From CAYJBH01 sp964370825 (lineage in GTDB: Bacteria; Bacillota; Clostridia; Oscillospirales; Ruminococcaceae): a stretch of 64,000 nt of DNA. The notes under the pieces are model-generated. The model was not told where the DNA came from and ran no database searches. It saw only the letters and a list, made by a program, of their open reading frames with translations. Positions 35,480-44,867 of this stretch are shown piece after piece (position 1 is the first letter of the stretch; each line of letters begins with the position of its first letter). A program made the translations under genes and the position numbers. The stretch is from positions 1-64,000 of the forward strand of contig CAYJKY010000013.1 in assembly GCA_964370825.1 (NCBI GenBank), in the 5' to 3' direction.

Positions 35480-36409
35480 TTATTCCTTAACCGAACCAAG
35501 CGTAATGCCTGTTACAAAATATCGTTGTAAAAACGGATACACAACCAACACCGGCAACATTGCAATAAAAAGCTTAGCTGCGTTTAACGTTTGGTTAGAC
35601 ATGGTGGTTAGCATTTTAAGCTCCTCCACCGTTAGCGAGGCAGCATTGGTGTTTACAACCAGCTGCTGTATGTAGGTTTGCAGTGGATATTTTGACGAAT
35701 CGGTATTAAGCACAAGTCCGTTAAAAAACTCATTCCAGTGCATTACAGCTGTAAACAGTGCCACGGTTGCGATTACCGGCTTTGAGATGGGAATTATGAC
35801 TTTAAATAGGATAACCCACGGGCCTGCACCGTCCACAACAGCCGCCTCCTCTATCTGTTTTGGAATGTTGCGGAAGAAGTTAATAACCAGAATAACGTTA
35901 AACACAGGAACTCCGCCACCAAGCACAAGACCCCAAATGTTGTTGAGCATACCGATGTTGGTCATGGTCATAAACCAGGGTACAAGACCGCCGTTAAACA
36001 TCATGCAAAAAACCAGTAGCCACATAATTACGTTGCGTGCCGGAAACTCTATCTTAGTTTTAGATAGTGGATATGCCATAAGTAGAATTATTGCTATTGT
36101 AACCACGGTACCAAGCAATACACGCATTACCGAAACGCCAAAGGCATCAAAAAATTGGACATCATCCAAAATCTCAATATAGGATGCCAACGTTGCATCT
36201 ATCGGCCAAAGACCAACAAGACCGCCCTCTGCCGCCGCTTTACTGCTTAACGACACACAAAAGGTGTACCATATCGGCAGTATGCAAGAAAGTGTTATTA
36301 TACTTAAAACTATAAAATTTGCAGCATCAAAAATTCTTGAGCCGATTGTTTTCTCGAGATATGCCGGGGAGTTTGAAATTTTAACGGTATTGTGTTTTTT
36401 CTTTAACAT
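35480..36409 (-). CDS. Sugar ABC permease, LplC/YtcP-like
   Basis: A roughly 309-residue CUT1 permease with six membrane segments and the EAA loop EEAAVVDGAGPWVILFKVIIPISKPVIATVALF. It ends with QRYFVTGITLGSVKE, typical of LplC. ATG 36421 touches the SD, so ATG 36409 is preferred. The initiation region (AAAGGAATGGTCATAA) recurs at two other permeases in this window. It follows a hairpin-rich 125-base gap after the LplB-like gene. Confidence 0.92.
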   Translation of the reverse strand: MLKKKHNTVKISNSPAYLEKTIGSRIFDAANFIVLSIITLSCILPIWYTFCVSLSSKAAAEGGLVGLWPIDATLASYIEILDDVQFFDAFGVSVMRVLLGTVVTIAIILLMAYPLSKTKIEFPARNVIMWLLVFCMMFNGGLVPWFMTMTNIGMLNNIWGLVLGGGVPVFNVILVINFFRNIPKQIEEAAVVDGAGPWVILFKVIIPISKPVIATVALFTAVMHWNEFFNGLVLNTDSSKYPLQTYIQQLVVNTNAASLTVEELKMLTTMSNQTLNAAKLFIAMLPVLVVYPFLQRYFVTGITLGSVKE

Positions 36410-36444
36410 TTTTATGACCATTCCTTTCTTGATGTTTTGTCCGG

Positions 36445-36525
36445 TTTCGCCTCATTTGTGGCGAAATTCAAACGCTTTTCGTTTGAAAGGCACAAAACTC
36501 TGTGTTTGAAAACTTGTTTTCAAAC
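36445..36525 (-). other. Three consecutive hairpins between permease genes
   Basis: TTTCGCC/GGCGAAA (36445-36466), TTCAAACG/CGTTTGAA (36467-36487) and GTTTGAAAA/TTTTCAAAC (36504-36525) are perfect short palindromes in the gap between the LplB-like stop and the LplC-like start. They lack T-tracts and are more likely mRNA stability or spacing elements than terminators. Confidence 0.7.
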
Positions 36526-36534
36526 TTCCTCCCC

Positions 36535-37425
36535 TTAAAAAATTCGATAGTTGGCAAATTTATATGCCAGTGTGTAGCCTATAGTAATCATTATAAATCC
36601 GACAACCGATTTTAGCAGACCAACAGCGGTGGAAAGGCTAAACTGTAGATTAATGATACCGGTTCGGTAAACCCATGTGTCGATTATGTCACCGGTAGAA
36701 TAGACAAAGGGATTGTACAGATTGAATATCTGGTCAAAGCCGGCATTTAAAACGCTACCAAGACTTAAAATTGCAACCATTGCAATCATGATAGATATGC
36801 CGGGAAGCGTTACATTTAACATACGTTTCCAACGTCCCGCACCGTCTATTGCCGCCGCCTCGTAGAGAGTTGGGTCGATAGATGTTAAAGCCGCAAGGAA
36901 AATAATGGTGTTATATCCAAAGTTTTTCCAAACATCACTTCCGATAACAAACTGTCTAAACATGTCTGCCTGCCCTAAAAACACAATTCTCTCGTTGCCC
37001 AAAGCCTCAAAAAAATCGTTGACAGGACCGGTATATCCAAAAACATCCTGCATAATGCCGGCGAGAATAACCCATGAAATAAAGTAGGGCAGATAAACTA
37101 TTGTTTGTATCGCTTTTTTGTACCTTAAAAGTCTAACCTCGTTTAGCAGTAACGCAAAAACCAGTGGAAACACGAGATTGCCAATCATTTTACCGATAGA
37201 GATTACTATGGTGTTTACAAATATGCTTCTGCTGTCCTGAATTTGAAACATATATTCAAAGTTGTCAAGACCAACCCATTCCGAGCGCCAGATGCCAAGT
37301 CCCGGAGAAAAGTTTTGAAATGCCATTACAATACCAAACATGGGAACAATGTTAAACAACAACAGCCAAAGCAAACCCGGCGCCAGCATAATAGCATAAA
37401 TAGGATAATTTTTTTTGTTTTTCAT
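36535..37425 (-). CDS. Sugar ABC permease, LplB-like
   Basis: A 296-residue CUT1 permease with six membrane segments and the EAA loop YEAAAIDGAGRWKRMLNVTLPGI. PVFGIVMAFQNFSP-like sequence near the N-terminus matches LplB. GAGG ten bases before ATG 37425 decides the start; the open frame extends upstream without an SD. It pairs with the LplC-like permease and needs an ATPase encoded elsewhere. Confidence 0.92.
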   Translation of the reverse strand: MKNKKNYPIYAIMLAPGLLWLLLFNIVPMFGIVMAFQNFSPGLGIWRSEWVGLDNFEYMFQIQDSRSIFVNTIVISIGKMIGNLVFPLVFALLLNEVRLLRYKKAIQTIVYLPYFISWVILAGIMQDVFGYTGPVNDFFEALGNERIVFLGQADMFRQFVIGSDVWKNFGYNTIIFLAALTSIDPTLYEAAAIDGAGRWKRMLNVTLPGISIMIAMVAILSLGSVLNAGFDQIFNLYNPFVYSTGDIIDTWVYRTGIINLQFSLSTAVGLLKSVVGFIMITIGYTLAYKFANYRIF

Positions 37426-37448
37426 CAACTTATTACCTCTACAAACAA

Positions 37449-37479
37449 AAGGGAAGTACATGTAAACGGTACTTCCCTT
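37449..37479 (-). terminator. Intra-operon hairpin after the sugar SBP gene
   Basis: An 11-bp stem AAGGGAAGTAC/GTACTTCCCTT is followed on the - strand by TTTGTTTG. It looks like a leaky terminator that would lower permease expression relative to the SBP. Confidence 0.6.
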
Positions 37480-37497
37480 AGCGAATTAATCTATGAG

Positions 37498-39222
37498 TTA
37501 TTGAAGTGCCGCAACCTCGGCTGTGATTTCATCACCGCCCTGTGCTTTCCAGTCGGTTACAAACTGGTCGAAGGCATCGATGGATTCCTGTCCTACGATA
37601 ATTTTAAAGAACAGCTCGTCCTCCATCTTTTTAAGTGCTGTCCACTTTGTGTCGGTGGTCTCGGTGGGAGAGTAGGTTAAACTCGGTACGATCTCTATGT
37701 CATGGTCAACAATCGTAGCGGAGCCTAACAACAGTGACATTAGGCGAGGCAAGTCTTCAGGAGCTGCTTCACGATCCCAATTCTCTATATCGAGTGGAGC
37801 GGTTGGGTCGATAATTGTTGGCAATACGGCCTCTGCGTCACCGGCTAATAACTTATAGGGGAGATATTCTTCCTTTGCATACTCGGAAGGGTCTACATCA
37901 CCTGCAAGAATTCCTCTAAGTGCCTCTACCGAGAAGAAACCTTCGTCATAAGCTGCCTGCGGTAAACGTAGCGGTGTAACCTGAGCGGTAAGTGCCCCTA
38001 CATCAACTTCGCTCTCGGCAACAATCTGCAGATTGGTTAGAATTGTTGCAGCCTCGGGATTCTCGTAGCCCTTTCTCACAACAAGGTAGGATTCTGCTAC
38101 CGGTGTAATTTTAGAGTTGTAAACACCCTCATCGTTCATAAGAACATAGGACTGCCAGTTTGCTGTCGGGTCGTTTGCAAGTGATGGCTTGATAAAGCCA
38201 TAACCACTCCACCAAGGAGCACAAAATATACCGGTATGACCTGCGATAGGTGCCTCGGTTGAATCCTCACGAACACCAAGCTGTGGGTCGATAAGTCCGT
38301 CTGCATACATGTCGGCGAGTACTGCTAACGCATCCTTTGTTTCGGGTAAAATAGAACCGTAAACAACCTCACCATCCTGCTCCATCCACCAGCCGGGATA
38401 GGAATCCATAGCGGTAAAGAATGGGTCAAATGTTCCGTTACCCGGAGCCGGGCTTAAAAAGTGTCCGTATAAATTCTGTCCGTTAGCAGGGGCAGCGATA
38501 CCAACAATGTTGTCGCCAACATTGCCCGGATCTTCGCTCATAAACTGCTCTGCAATGCTGATAACATCATCCATAGTCTTAGGACCTTCAAGACCGAGCG
38601 CATCAAGCCAATCCTTGCGTACCCATACAAGTCCGTATGCGTTGTCCGGAACGTTCAATGCCGGTATAGCCATCATGTTTCCATCTACGGTAACAGCATC
38701 AAGGGCACGACCCTCGGAGGAATCAAGCATGGTTCTCTGTGCATCGGAAACATAGGCGTTGTAGCTATCTTGTAACGGCATAATCTGGTCACCGGCGATA
38801 AGAGCACGGAACTGTGTCTCGTTAACCACCATCATGTCCGGTAGGTCGTTTGTTGCAATTGCAAGGTTGACCTTTTGTGTGGTATCGTTACCGGGTGCCG
38901 CTTCCCATGCCGAGGTAAAGGTGATGTTTAGTCTCTCCTCGATAAGACGAGTGTACTGGTTATTGGTAATGTCGTCACCCTCGGGATATGTTGCGTTAGG
39001 GTCAAGTAGTCTCGGAATTTCAATATTAAGCGTTTCCGGATACTTGTAAAAAGGGTCTGCCGCCATATCGGCTGCTTCGCCATCACCGCTTGGCGTGGTA
39101 TCCTCTGTTGCCGGTGCATCTGTGTCGGTTGCAGTGCTTTCATCAGCCTGTGTGCAGCTTGCAAACACGCTGATTAGCATTACAGCCGAGCAGAAAAGTG
39201 CTAACATTTTTTTAATCTTCAT
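37498..39222 (-). CDS. Sugar-binding lipoprotein, LplA-like
   Basis: A 574-residue extracellular solute-binding protein. The signal peptide MKIKKMLALFCSAVMLISVFASC ends in the lipobox FASC, followed by an acidic Thr/Ala-rich linker. The sequence downstream (RLIEERLNITFTSAWEAAPGND...LPDMMVVN) is typical of the long LplA/YtcQ group. GAGGAGG eight bases before ATG 39222 fixes the start. It is the first gene of the SBP-LplB-LplC-MGH1-GH31 operon, probably for xyloglucan-type or related oligosaccharides. Confidence 0.92.
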   Translation of the reverse strand: MKIKKMLALFCSAVMLISVFASCTQADESTATDTDAPATEDTTPSGDGEAADMAADPFYKYPETLNIEIPRLLDPNATYPEGDDITNNQYTRLIEERLNITFTSAWEAAPGNDTTQKVNLAIATNDLPDMMVVNETQFRALIAGDQIMPLQDSYNAYVSDAQRTMLDSSEGRALDAVTVDGNMMAIPALNVPDNAYGLVWVRKDWLDALGLEGPKTMDDVISIAEQFMSEDPGNVGDNIVGIAAPANGQNLYGHFLSPAPGNGTFDPFFTAMDSYPGWWMEQDGEVVYGSILPETKDALAVLADMYADGLIDPQLGVREDSTEAPIAGHTGIFCAPWWSGYGFIKPSLANDPTANWQSYVLMNDEGVYNSKITPVAESYLVVRKGYENPEAATILTNLQIVAESEVDVGALTAQVTPLRLPQAAYDEGFFSVEALRGILAGDVDPSEYAKEEYLPYKLLAGDAEAVLPTIIDPTAPLDIENWDREAAPEDLPRLMSLLLGSATIVDHDIEIVPSLTYSPTETTDTKWTALKKMEDELFFKIIVGQESIDAFDQFVTDWKAQGGDEITAEVAALQ

Positions 39223-39344
39223 GTACATTTCCTCCTCAGTTAATGTGTATTGTTTGTTGCGATAATAGTATAATATCACATTTTACACAATTATAGTTCA
39301 TAAATAGTACAATGATTGTGCGATTTTGTTCTACACAACTAAGA

Positions 39345-39400
39345 AATCGGGTTTGAAATTGTTTCGTGATTAAACAAAATCGAACCCGAAATCTTAAATT
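39345..39400 (-). terminator. Possible terminator after the response regulator
   Basis: AGATTTCGGGTTCGATTTTG (- strand) pairs imperfectly with CAATTTCAAACCCGATTTCT across a short loop. It lies between the response-regulator stop and the SBP gene. The T-tract is poor, so read-through is possible. Confidence 0.4.
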
Positions 39401-39405
39401 ATACT

Positions 39406-40152
39406 TTATACTTCTTTGCGATATTCCGACGGAGATATACCCGTGTAGTCCTTAAAAATCGTTGAAAAGTATTTATCATTTGCGTAACCGGTTTCGTAGG
39501 CTATCCATGCAACACTTTTATCTGTGGTTTTTAGCAGCTTTTTTGCTCGCTCTAAACGTGTTGTTTTAAAATAACTGTTATAAGATTCGCCGATTATTTG
39601 TTTAAAGCAGGTGCAAAAATAGCTTCTGCTCATATTTACCCTCTTGGCCATCTCGGTAGATGTGGGATGGCTGTTATGCTCGGTTTTAATAATATCGACA
39701 GCACGAAGTATGCATTTATGAATTTCACTTGTCGGCGCTTCATCTTGTGTTTGGGGGTTAGTAGCTGGTTCGGAGTTTTTTATGCGCTGTGCGAGACGAC
39801 CCAACACGTCATCAAATTCCTCTCTGCCAAGGTCGGCTTTAATTATATAGTCCAGAACGCCAAGCCTCAATGCCTCCTGAATGTAGTCGAACTCTTGGTG
39901 CATAGTAAGTACGGCGCAAAACAGATCGGATTTTCTTGCACGCAGCTGTTTTAAAAGTTCAAGACCAAACATACCCGGCATTTCAAGGTCGGTTAAAACA
40001 AAGTCAACCTCATTATTTTCGATAAATTCGATAGCCTTCTGCCCACTACCCACATCGCCAACCACCTCCATATTGTGCTTACCCCAAGGCATTGCGGTGA
40101 TAAGTCCGAGTCTTACCAGCTTATCGTCATCGACTATTAGCACTCTTATCAA
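39406..40152 (-). CDS. YesN-like response regulator with AraC output
   Basis: A 248-residue regulator. The receiver domain has the acidic pocket VDDD (8-10), phospho-acceptor Asp55 (VLTDLEMPG) and Lys in DYIIKAD. The C-terminal AraC helix-turn-helix pair ends NDKYFSTIFKDYTGISPSEYRKEV. The start is TTG 40152, placed by GGAGG five bases upstream. It follows the histidine kinase by 12 bases and precedes the SBP operon, which is the likely target. Confidence 0.92.
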   Translation of the reverse strand: MIRVLIVDDDKLVRLGLITAMPWGKHNMEVVGDVGSGQKAIEFIENNEVDFVLTDLEMPGMFGLELLKQLRARKSDLFCAVLTMHQEFDYIQEALRLGVLDYIIKADLGREEFDDVLGRLAQRIKNSEPATNPQTQDEAPTSEIHKCILRAVDIIKTEHNSHPTSTEMAKRVNMSRSYFCTCFKQIIGESYNSYFKTTRLERAKKLLKTTDKSVAWIAYETGYANDKYFSTIFKDYTGISPSEYRKEV

Positions 40153-40164
40153 ATTAACCTCCGT

Positions 40165-41847
40165 TTATAGCAGTGTCATCGTTACGGTCATACCACCGAT
40201 ATCGTTATTAGCAAAGGAAACATATCCGGTTTTATTATAGTGCTCGTTCATAGCCATTACCACAAACGCTACACCAATGGAGCTGTTACCCGGCTGATAG
40301 TTTAATGCGTTTAATTTATCAAGCTGTTCAGGAGAGGTTCCACCACCATTGTCTATCACGTGAAGAAGTATGTTATGCTCGGTCGCCTCAAGCTGTATCT
40401 CTATATGCAAAGCTTCGGTTTTACTGTGTAGGATGCTGTTTTCTACCAACGGCTGAAGAATAAATCTCGGTATTGTCATTTCTAAAACCGCATCACCACA
40501 GTTATTAACTAATCTATAGGTGAAATCTATTCTGTTTTGCTGAAGCCTTAAATAGGTTTCGGTAACGTCCAACTCCTGACCAAGGGTTGCCGTGCTCTTA
40601 TCGTTACGTAGATTATACGACAGCATCTTGGTAAGATCGGTAGTAATGTTAGTTATTTGTTGTTCACCACTCGATAAGGCACACCAGCGAAGAGTATTAA
40701 GAGTATTGAGCAAAAAATGAGGATTAATCTGAGACCTGAGTTTACTTATCTGTGCTTCACTACGTTGTTTTTCTGATTTTTTCACATCCTGAATAAGATT
40801 ATTAATGGTAGCCTTAGCACGGTTAATCTGTCCGTTTAGTGTGTCGATTTCATAAAGGCCGGTGTAGGGTATCGTTGTGGAGAAATCCCCTTGCTCCAGA
40901 TGAGCAATGCCATAGTAAAACTCCCTTAAAGGAAGATTTACAAGGTGGTAAACAATAAAACAGAATATTACCGCAATCAACATAAATACAGGAAATACAG
41001 CTAAGTACTTAAGCATTTGTGCCATCTTTATTGCGTTTGAATCGGCATTGTCTATAATTCCGACAAAACGCCATCCTTGATTGTTGATGGACTGATAATA
41101 GGTAAAGCTTTCGGTTTCTCCAAACTGCTCCTTCGAAAGAATATTTAGCTCTGTTCCTATTGAATACAGCTCTTCATTTTCAGATAGAATCACCTGCATG
41201 TCCTCGTTTAGCATCAACAGGGTCATCTGCTCGGGAAAAAGTGTGCTTTCCATTAGTCGTTGTGTGTTTTCAAAAGATGTTTCAGCGTAAACCTTTATTA
41301 TCTGCTCGCTTGCACCGGTTAACCTATATTCATAAATGGAGGACAATACCGGTCGATTACTGTAGGTTGTGATGCTCTGCTTTGGTAAAAAATATGATAT
41401 TTGATTTTGTTGCAGTAGCATCTCGCCATCCATAAGCTCTACCCCACCTTCCAATAAGTGGTTGCTTAAAATGTCCTGCATATTCAAGGTGTTATAAAGG
41501 GCGCCGAGGCTAATATTATGGTTTACAAATAATAAAATTCCAAGTTCGTTTATAATAGCTTCACGACTTGTCTTCTTTTCGTAAATTTCTTCGGTAGAAT
41601 AATATGTAGATATCTGCTCCCCTATTCCACTGTATGGGGTGAAATGGTAGGAAAAGGTAGAAAGATTATGGAAATTATCCTCCATAGAAATTGCAATCTG
41701 CTCTAATCCACCGATATATGCCTCGCGTACACCATCGTCCACCTCCTGAGACATGATTAAATTAAGAATAAAGGTAGATAAACCGGCAACAACGACACAA
41801 AACAATACCGCCCATATTAATAAAATGCTACTCAATCTAAGCTTCAT
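40165..41847 (-). CDS. YesM-like sensor histidine kinase
   Basis: A 560-residue membrane kinase with an N-terminal membrane segment, an extracellular domain of about 240 residues, a second segment (FPVFMLIAVIFCFIVYHL), a HAMP-like region, and the His-kinase domain with QINPHFLLNTLN (His about 377). N-box PLVENSILHS and DNGGG are present, but the glycine-rich G2 box reads SSIGVAFVVM rather than GIGL-N, which is unusual. GGAGG ahead of ATG 41847 is preferred over ATG 41868. It is partner to the downstream YesN-like regulator. Confidence 0.9.
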   Translation of the reverse strand: MKLRLSSILLIWAVLFCVVVAGLSTFILNLIMSQEVDDGVREAYIGGLEQIAISMEDNFHNLSTFSYHFTPYSGIGEQISTYYSTEEIYEKKTSREAIINELGILLFVNHNISLGALYNTLNMQDILSNHLLEGGVELMDGEMLLQQNQISYFLPKQSITTYSNRPVLSSIYEYRLTGASEQIIKVYAETSFENTQRLMESTLFPEQMTLLMLNEDMQVILSENEELYSIGTELNILSKEQFGETESFTYYQSINNQGWRFVGIIDNADSNAIKMAQMLKYLAVFPVFMLIAVIFCFIVYHLVNLPLREFYYGIAHLEQGDFSTTIPYTGLYEIDTLNGQINRAKATINNLIQDVKKSEKQRSEAQISKLRSQINPHFLLNTLNTLRWCALSSGEQQITNITTDLTKMLSYNLRNDKSTATLGQELDVTETYLRLQQNRIDFTYRLVNNCGDAVLEMTIPRFILQPLVENSILHSKTEALHIEIQLEATEHNILLHVIDNGGGTSPEQLDKLNALNYQPGNSSIGVAFVVMAMNEHYNKTGYVSFANNDIGGMTVTMTLL

Positions 41848-41941
41848 AAGCACAACTGCCTCCGACATAATATTGCTGAATATCCTCTTTTAAAATTACA
41901 GGCACATTGATTTCAGCAAATGCCTCAGGTAGTGAAAACAT
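41837..41941 (-). CDS. Candidate 34-residue leader peptide upstream of the histidine kinase
   Basis: The frame reads MFSLPEAFAEINVPVILKED then IQQYYVGGSCAYEA, and its stop lies 8 bases inside the kinase gene. It begins only about 10 bases downstream of a strong promoter -10 and fills the whole 5' leader. The kinase SD (GGAGG) is inside it, so translation of the small frame could expose or couple kinase initiation. The SD of the small frame itself is weak (GGGTG). No homologue is recognised; it may be chance. Confidence 0.35.
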   Translation of the reverse strand: MFSLPEAFAEINVPVILKEDIQQYYVGGSCAYEA

Positions 41942-41956
41942 ACACCCATTGGGTAT

Positions 41957-41985
41957 ATTATATTTCAATTATTAAATAAATACAA
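41957..41985 (-). promoter_or_regulatory. Promoter of the YesMN-like two-component system
   Basis: On the - strand TTGTAT (41985-41980), a 17-bp spacer and perfect TATAAT (41962-41957). Confidence 0.65.
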
Positions 41986-42176
41986 GCCTTAAACATTTTT
42001 TTAACTTTATGACATGAGGAATTACCGAGTTATTTTATTGCATGGTTTGTAAAACGAAAATCAATATATCCTTTAATAAAAAACCACACCGGATAATCCG
42101 ATGTAGCCAAATAAGGCGTATAAATTAATCAATCGCTGCACCATAAAGACATACGAAGTATTCGAGGCAATGATGG

Positions 42177-42556
42177 TTAGTCTGAGATGCCGATGGCAAC
42201 AAGCCCCTTCGTGCTCTTGTACTGCTCATCAAGCTCAATGATTTTGCATTCTATGCCAAAAAACTCTCTCACCTTGTCTTCGCTTACTATCTCCTCCGTC
42301 GGACCAAACTACCAACCCTTTTTACCGATTACAAGGGTTGATTTTGCAATCCGTTTTTTGCCTGAGGTACATAAGCGACTAACTTCCAAAAATCTTTATA
42401 AGATTTTGATTGCAACCCCTCAATATCAACCTCTCCGGTATTGAACTTTAAAAAGCCCATCAAACATTTTATCAAGGTGGTTTTGCCGGCACCGTTAGGC
42501 CCGATTATCGCAGTTACCGGAATAACATATTTGTTATCCTCGCCTATCCCTCATAT
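42177..42556 (-). pseudogene. Remnant of a siderophore/iron-type ABC transporter ATPase
   Basis: The - strand from about 42556 reads KYVIPVTAIIGPNGAGKTTL, a complete Walker A, then IKCLMGFLKFNTGEVDIEG and Q-loop YVPQAK, before a stop at about 42327. A second frame reads FGPTEEIVSEDKVREFFGIE and on to VAIGISD with a stop at 42177, which is the usual C-terminus of FecE/FhuC-type ATPases, and it is preceded by an in-frame TAG. The signature, Walker B and H-loop are missing. The gene has therefore lost its middle and its start. The rest of 41986-42176 and 42557-42632 shows nothing recognisable. Confidence 0.75.
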
Positions 42557-42632
42557 TACGATTATAGGCGTGGTGTTAGTTGTTCTGCTATGCGAGAGAA
42601 ATATAAATCTTCAGATAAAATGATGAAGAATT

Positions 42633-44861
42633 TTATTCATCATCGTTTTTCTGATAAAATTGGGCACGATATTCCGATGGACTTATGAGATATTTCCTTT
42701 TGAACGCTTTATAGAAGGTATTGTGATTTATAAATCCTACCTTATAGCCAATATCATATATATTCAGCTTATCTTCCATAATAAATTCAATAGCTTTTTT
42801 CATTCGCAAATCCTCAATATAGGAGATGATGGTTTCGTTATAAACCGCTTTAAAAAGGCGGGACAGATGCTTTTCACTGATATCAAATTTATCAGAAATA
42901 AAAGAACGACACATATCGGGGTTAGTGTAGTTGGTAGCGATAAAATCTCGAACATTCTCCACCAGATTTTCCTGTTTTGTAGACTTTTTCTTTTCTATCT
43001 GCTCACAAATATCTTTTATCTGTTTCTTAAATTCAGACAAAACATGTTCAAAGGAATCGGCATCGAACACATATGTAACCCTCTGCAAATGTAGCGTTCT
43101 ATCCTTGTCGCTGTTGATTGTAGTATAAATTATTTTGATCAGCAGTGCACGAAGTTCGCTAGTGAGATTCAAAGTGGTACCATTTGGAATTGCATCGATA
43201 AATATGTCGTCGAAAATCTTTTCTACCTTGTCAAAATTTCCTATCTGCATTAGGGTGAGTATGGTACCCTCTATTTCAATAGGTATACAAAAGTTGTTTG
43301 CGTTAGATTCCACCGATGAAATGTATATAATATTGGTTTCATTTTGGATTTTAGAGTCGTCCAAAATGCTGAGACCTCGATAATATGCTACCTGTAGATA
43401 ACTAATGAAGCTGAAAGGTGTTCCGACAACTAACAATGGTCGAAAATCAAACATGTTATGCACCTCCTTTGTCATCTCGGCAAGTGGTTTGCCAATATCA
43501 TGTGCATCAAACTTGTTAGCTTTGCCGATAAGGATACAAAAACGATTGTTAACCAGCGGCTGCATATAGGAAACATAGCCGTACTTACGAAATAATTTCT
43601 TGCAATATATAATTATATCCTTGGCAGATGTGATTGAAGCTTCATAGGGTATTTTTCCGCAAACTACGATATAATGTTTGGTGATAAGGTGTTCGAATTG
43701 CAGTCTTTTTACATATTCGACTGCCTCTGCTTCGGTATTAAGCGAGGAATGCACCAACTGGGTGATTAGATTTGAGCGCAAAAGATTTACCTGTAGGTTG
43801 TACTCAGCGTTAAGCTCGGAATAGCTTTGAGTCAGTCCCGAAATAGACTCTTTTATTACGCCAAGCTGGTCATTTCCTTTTGCACCATCAAAGACATTGA
43901 GCAGTGCAGTGACCTCGTTCAAATATGTTTTTATTGCAATATTACTTACTATCAGGCCGATAGTTAATAGCAAAAACAGTAAAATGATAATTAAAACCAC
44001 CGCGACGAAAAGAGTATCAATTACGGCGATGGCCGGATCGCTTTCAAATGCAAAAGCGTAGCTTATAGGCAGAATAGAGGAATCAAGGTTGAAAAAATTC
44101 ATACCGGAGTCCATTGTCTCATCCGTGTAAGCCTGTAATACCCCTGCGTTACTACCGTACAATATATTACCCGATTCGTCCGTAATCATCATTGCGGTAT
44201 AATCTGCAGAAAATTGCGATATCAGCGAAAGCGCCGAAAAATCGATACTAACCTCGATAAAACTGTTATCATTTTTATCAATAAATACATTCAGCGGCCT
44301 TGTTATAATCATTTTTGTGCCAGAGACGGTATTGCTTGGGTTGACAAACGTTATGTTCAGCTTATCATCATAAAACTTCGGTGTCACCCAATCAGAATAG
44401 CTTATTTCATCATGTAACATAGTGGATGAAAAATACCGTTCGGTGTTCACGGTGGCAAAGTCGGGGGCAATAATCACATCTTTACTGCCCAGGTATACTA
44501 TGTATTTCATCACCACATCGTTAACTATTACAAGATCAAAAAGATAATCGCCGACATTGCACGCTTCTTGATATATCTTGCTGCTGTCATACTCGTTAGA
44601 AAAATAGAACTCCAACAGCTGAGGGTTTCGTGAGATGGCCGCAGTTGAATTCAGTATATCGGAAAGCGACCGATCAAGAGCGATAGTTTTTTCTGTTGCA
44701 AGTTGATTGTGTTTTTGCATATTGTTATCATATATTGTGCTTCGAAGGCTGAAAAGAATTGCAAGTTGAGCCACAAAAATCACAATAAGCGATACCAATA
44801 TCAGCATAAATGATTTTCGAAAAAAATTGCTTTTTAGTTTGTCCGACCATCTGTTTTTCAT
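42633..44861 (-). CDS. Membrane-bound AraC-family sensor-regulator
   Basis: A 742-residue one-component regulator. It has a membrane segment near residues 15-35, an extracellular Cache-like domain to about 285, a second segment (IDTLFVAVVLIIILLFLLLTIGLIV), a cytoplasmic linker, and a C-terminal AraC helix-turn-helix pair (MCRSFISDKFDISEKHLSRLFKAVYNETIISYIEDL and IYDIGYKVGFINHNTFYKAFKRKYLISPSEYRAQF). It probably senses an extracellular sugar and controls the adjacent LplBC-SBP importer on the opposite strand. Its start codon has no adjacent SD; a perfect SD lies on the far side of a nested palindrome. Confidence 0.9.
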   Translation of the reverse strand: MKNRWSDKLKSNFFRKSFMLILVSLIVIFVAQLAILFSLRSTIYDNNMQKHNQLATEKTIALDRSLSDILNSTAAISRNPQLLEFYFSNEYDSSKIYQEACNVGDYLFDLVIVNDVVMKYIVYLGSKDVIIAPDFATVNTERYFSSTMLHDEISYSDWVTPKFYDDKLNITFVNPSNTVSGTKMIITRPLNVFIDKNDNSFIEVSIDFSALSLISQFSADYTAMMITDESGNILYGSNAGVLQAYTDETMDSGMNFFNLDSSILPISYAFAFESDPAIAVIDTLFVAVVLIIILLFLLLTIGLIVSNIAIKTYLNEVTALLNVFDGAKGNDQLGVIKESISGLTQSYSELNAEYNLQVNLLRSNLITQLVHSSLNTEAEAVEYVKRLQFEHLITKHYIVVCGKIPYEASITSAKDIIIYCKKLFRKYGYVSYMQPLVNNRFCILIGKANKFDAHDIGKPLAEMTKEVHNMFDFRPLLVVGTPFSFISYLQVAYYRGLSILDDSKIQNETNIIYISSVESNANNFCIPIEIEGTILTLMQIGNFDKVEKIFDDIFIDAIPNGTTLNLTSELRALLIKIIYTTINSDKDRTLHLQRVTYVFDADSFEHVLSEFKKQIKDICEQIEKKKSTKQENLVENVRDFIATNYTNPDMCRSFISDKFDISEKHLSRLFKAVYNETIISYIEDLRMKKAIEFIMEDKLNIYDIGYKVGFINHNTFYKAFKRKYLISPSEYRAQFYQKNDDE

Positions 44862-44867
44862 TCATTT

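Noticed and set aside
42187..42623. Two + strand frames in the pseudogene region
   Set aside because: The - strand gives clear ABC ATPase motifs, so the + frames are shadows of the decayed gene.
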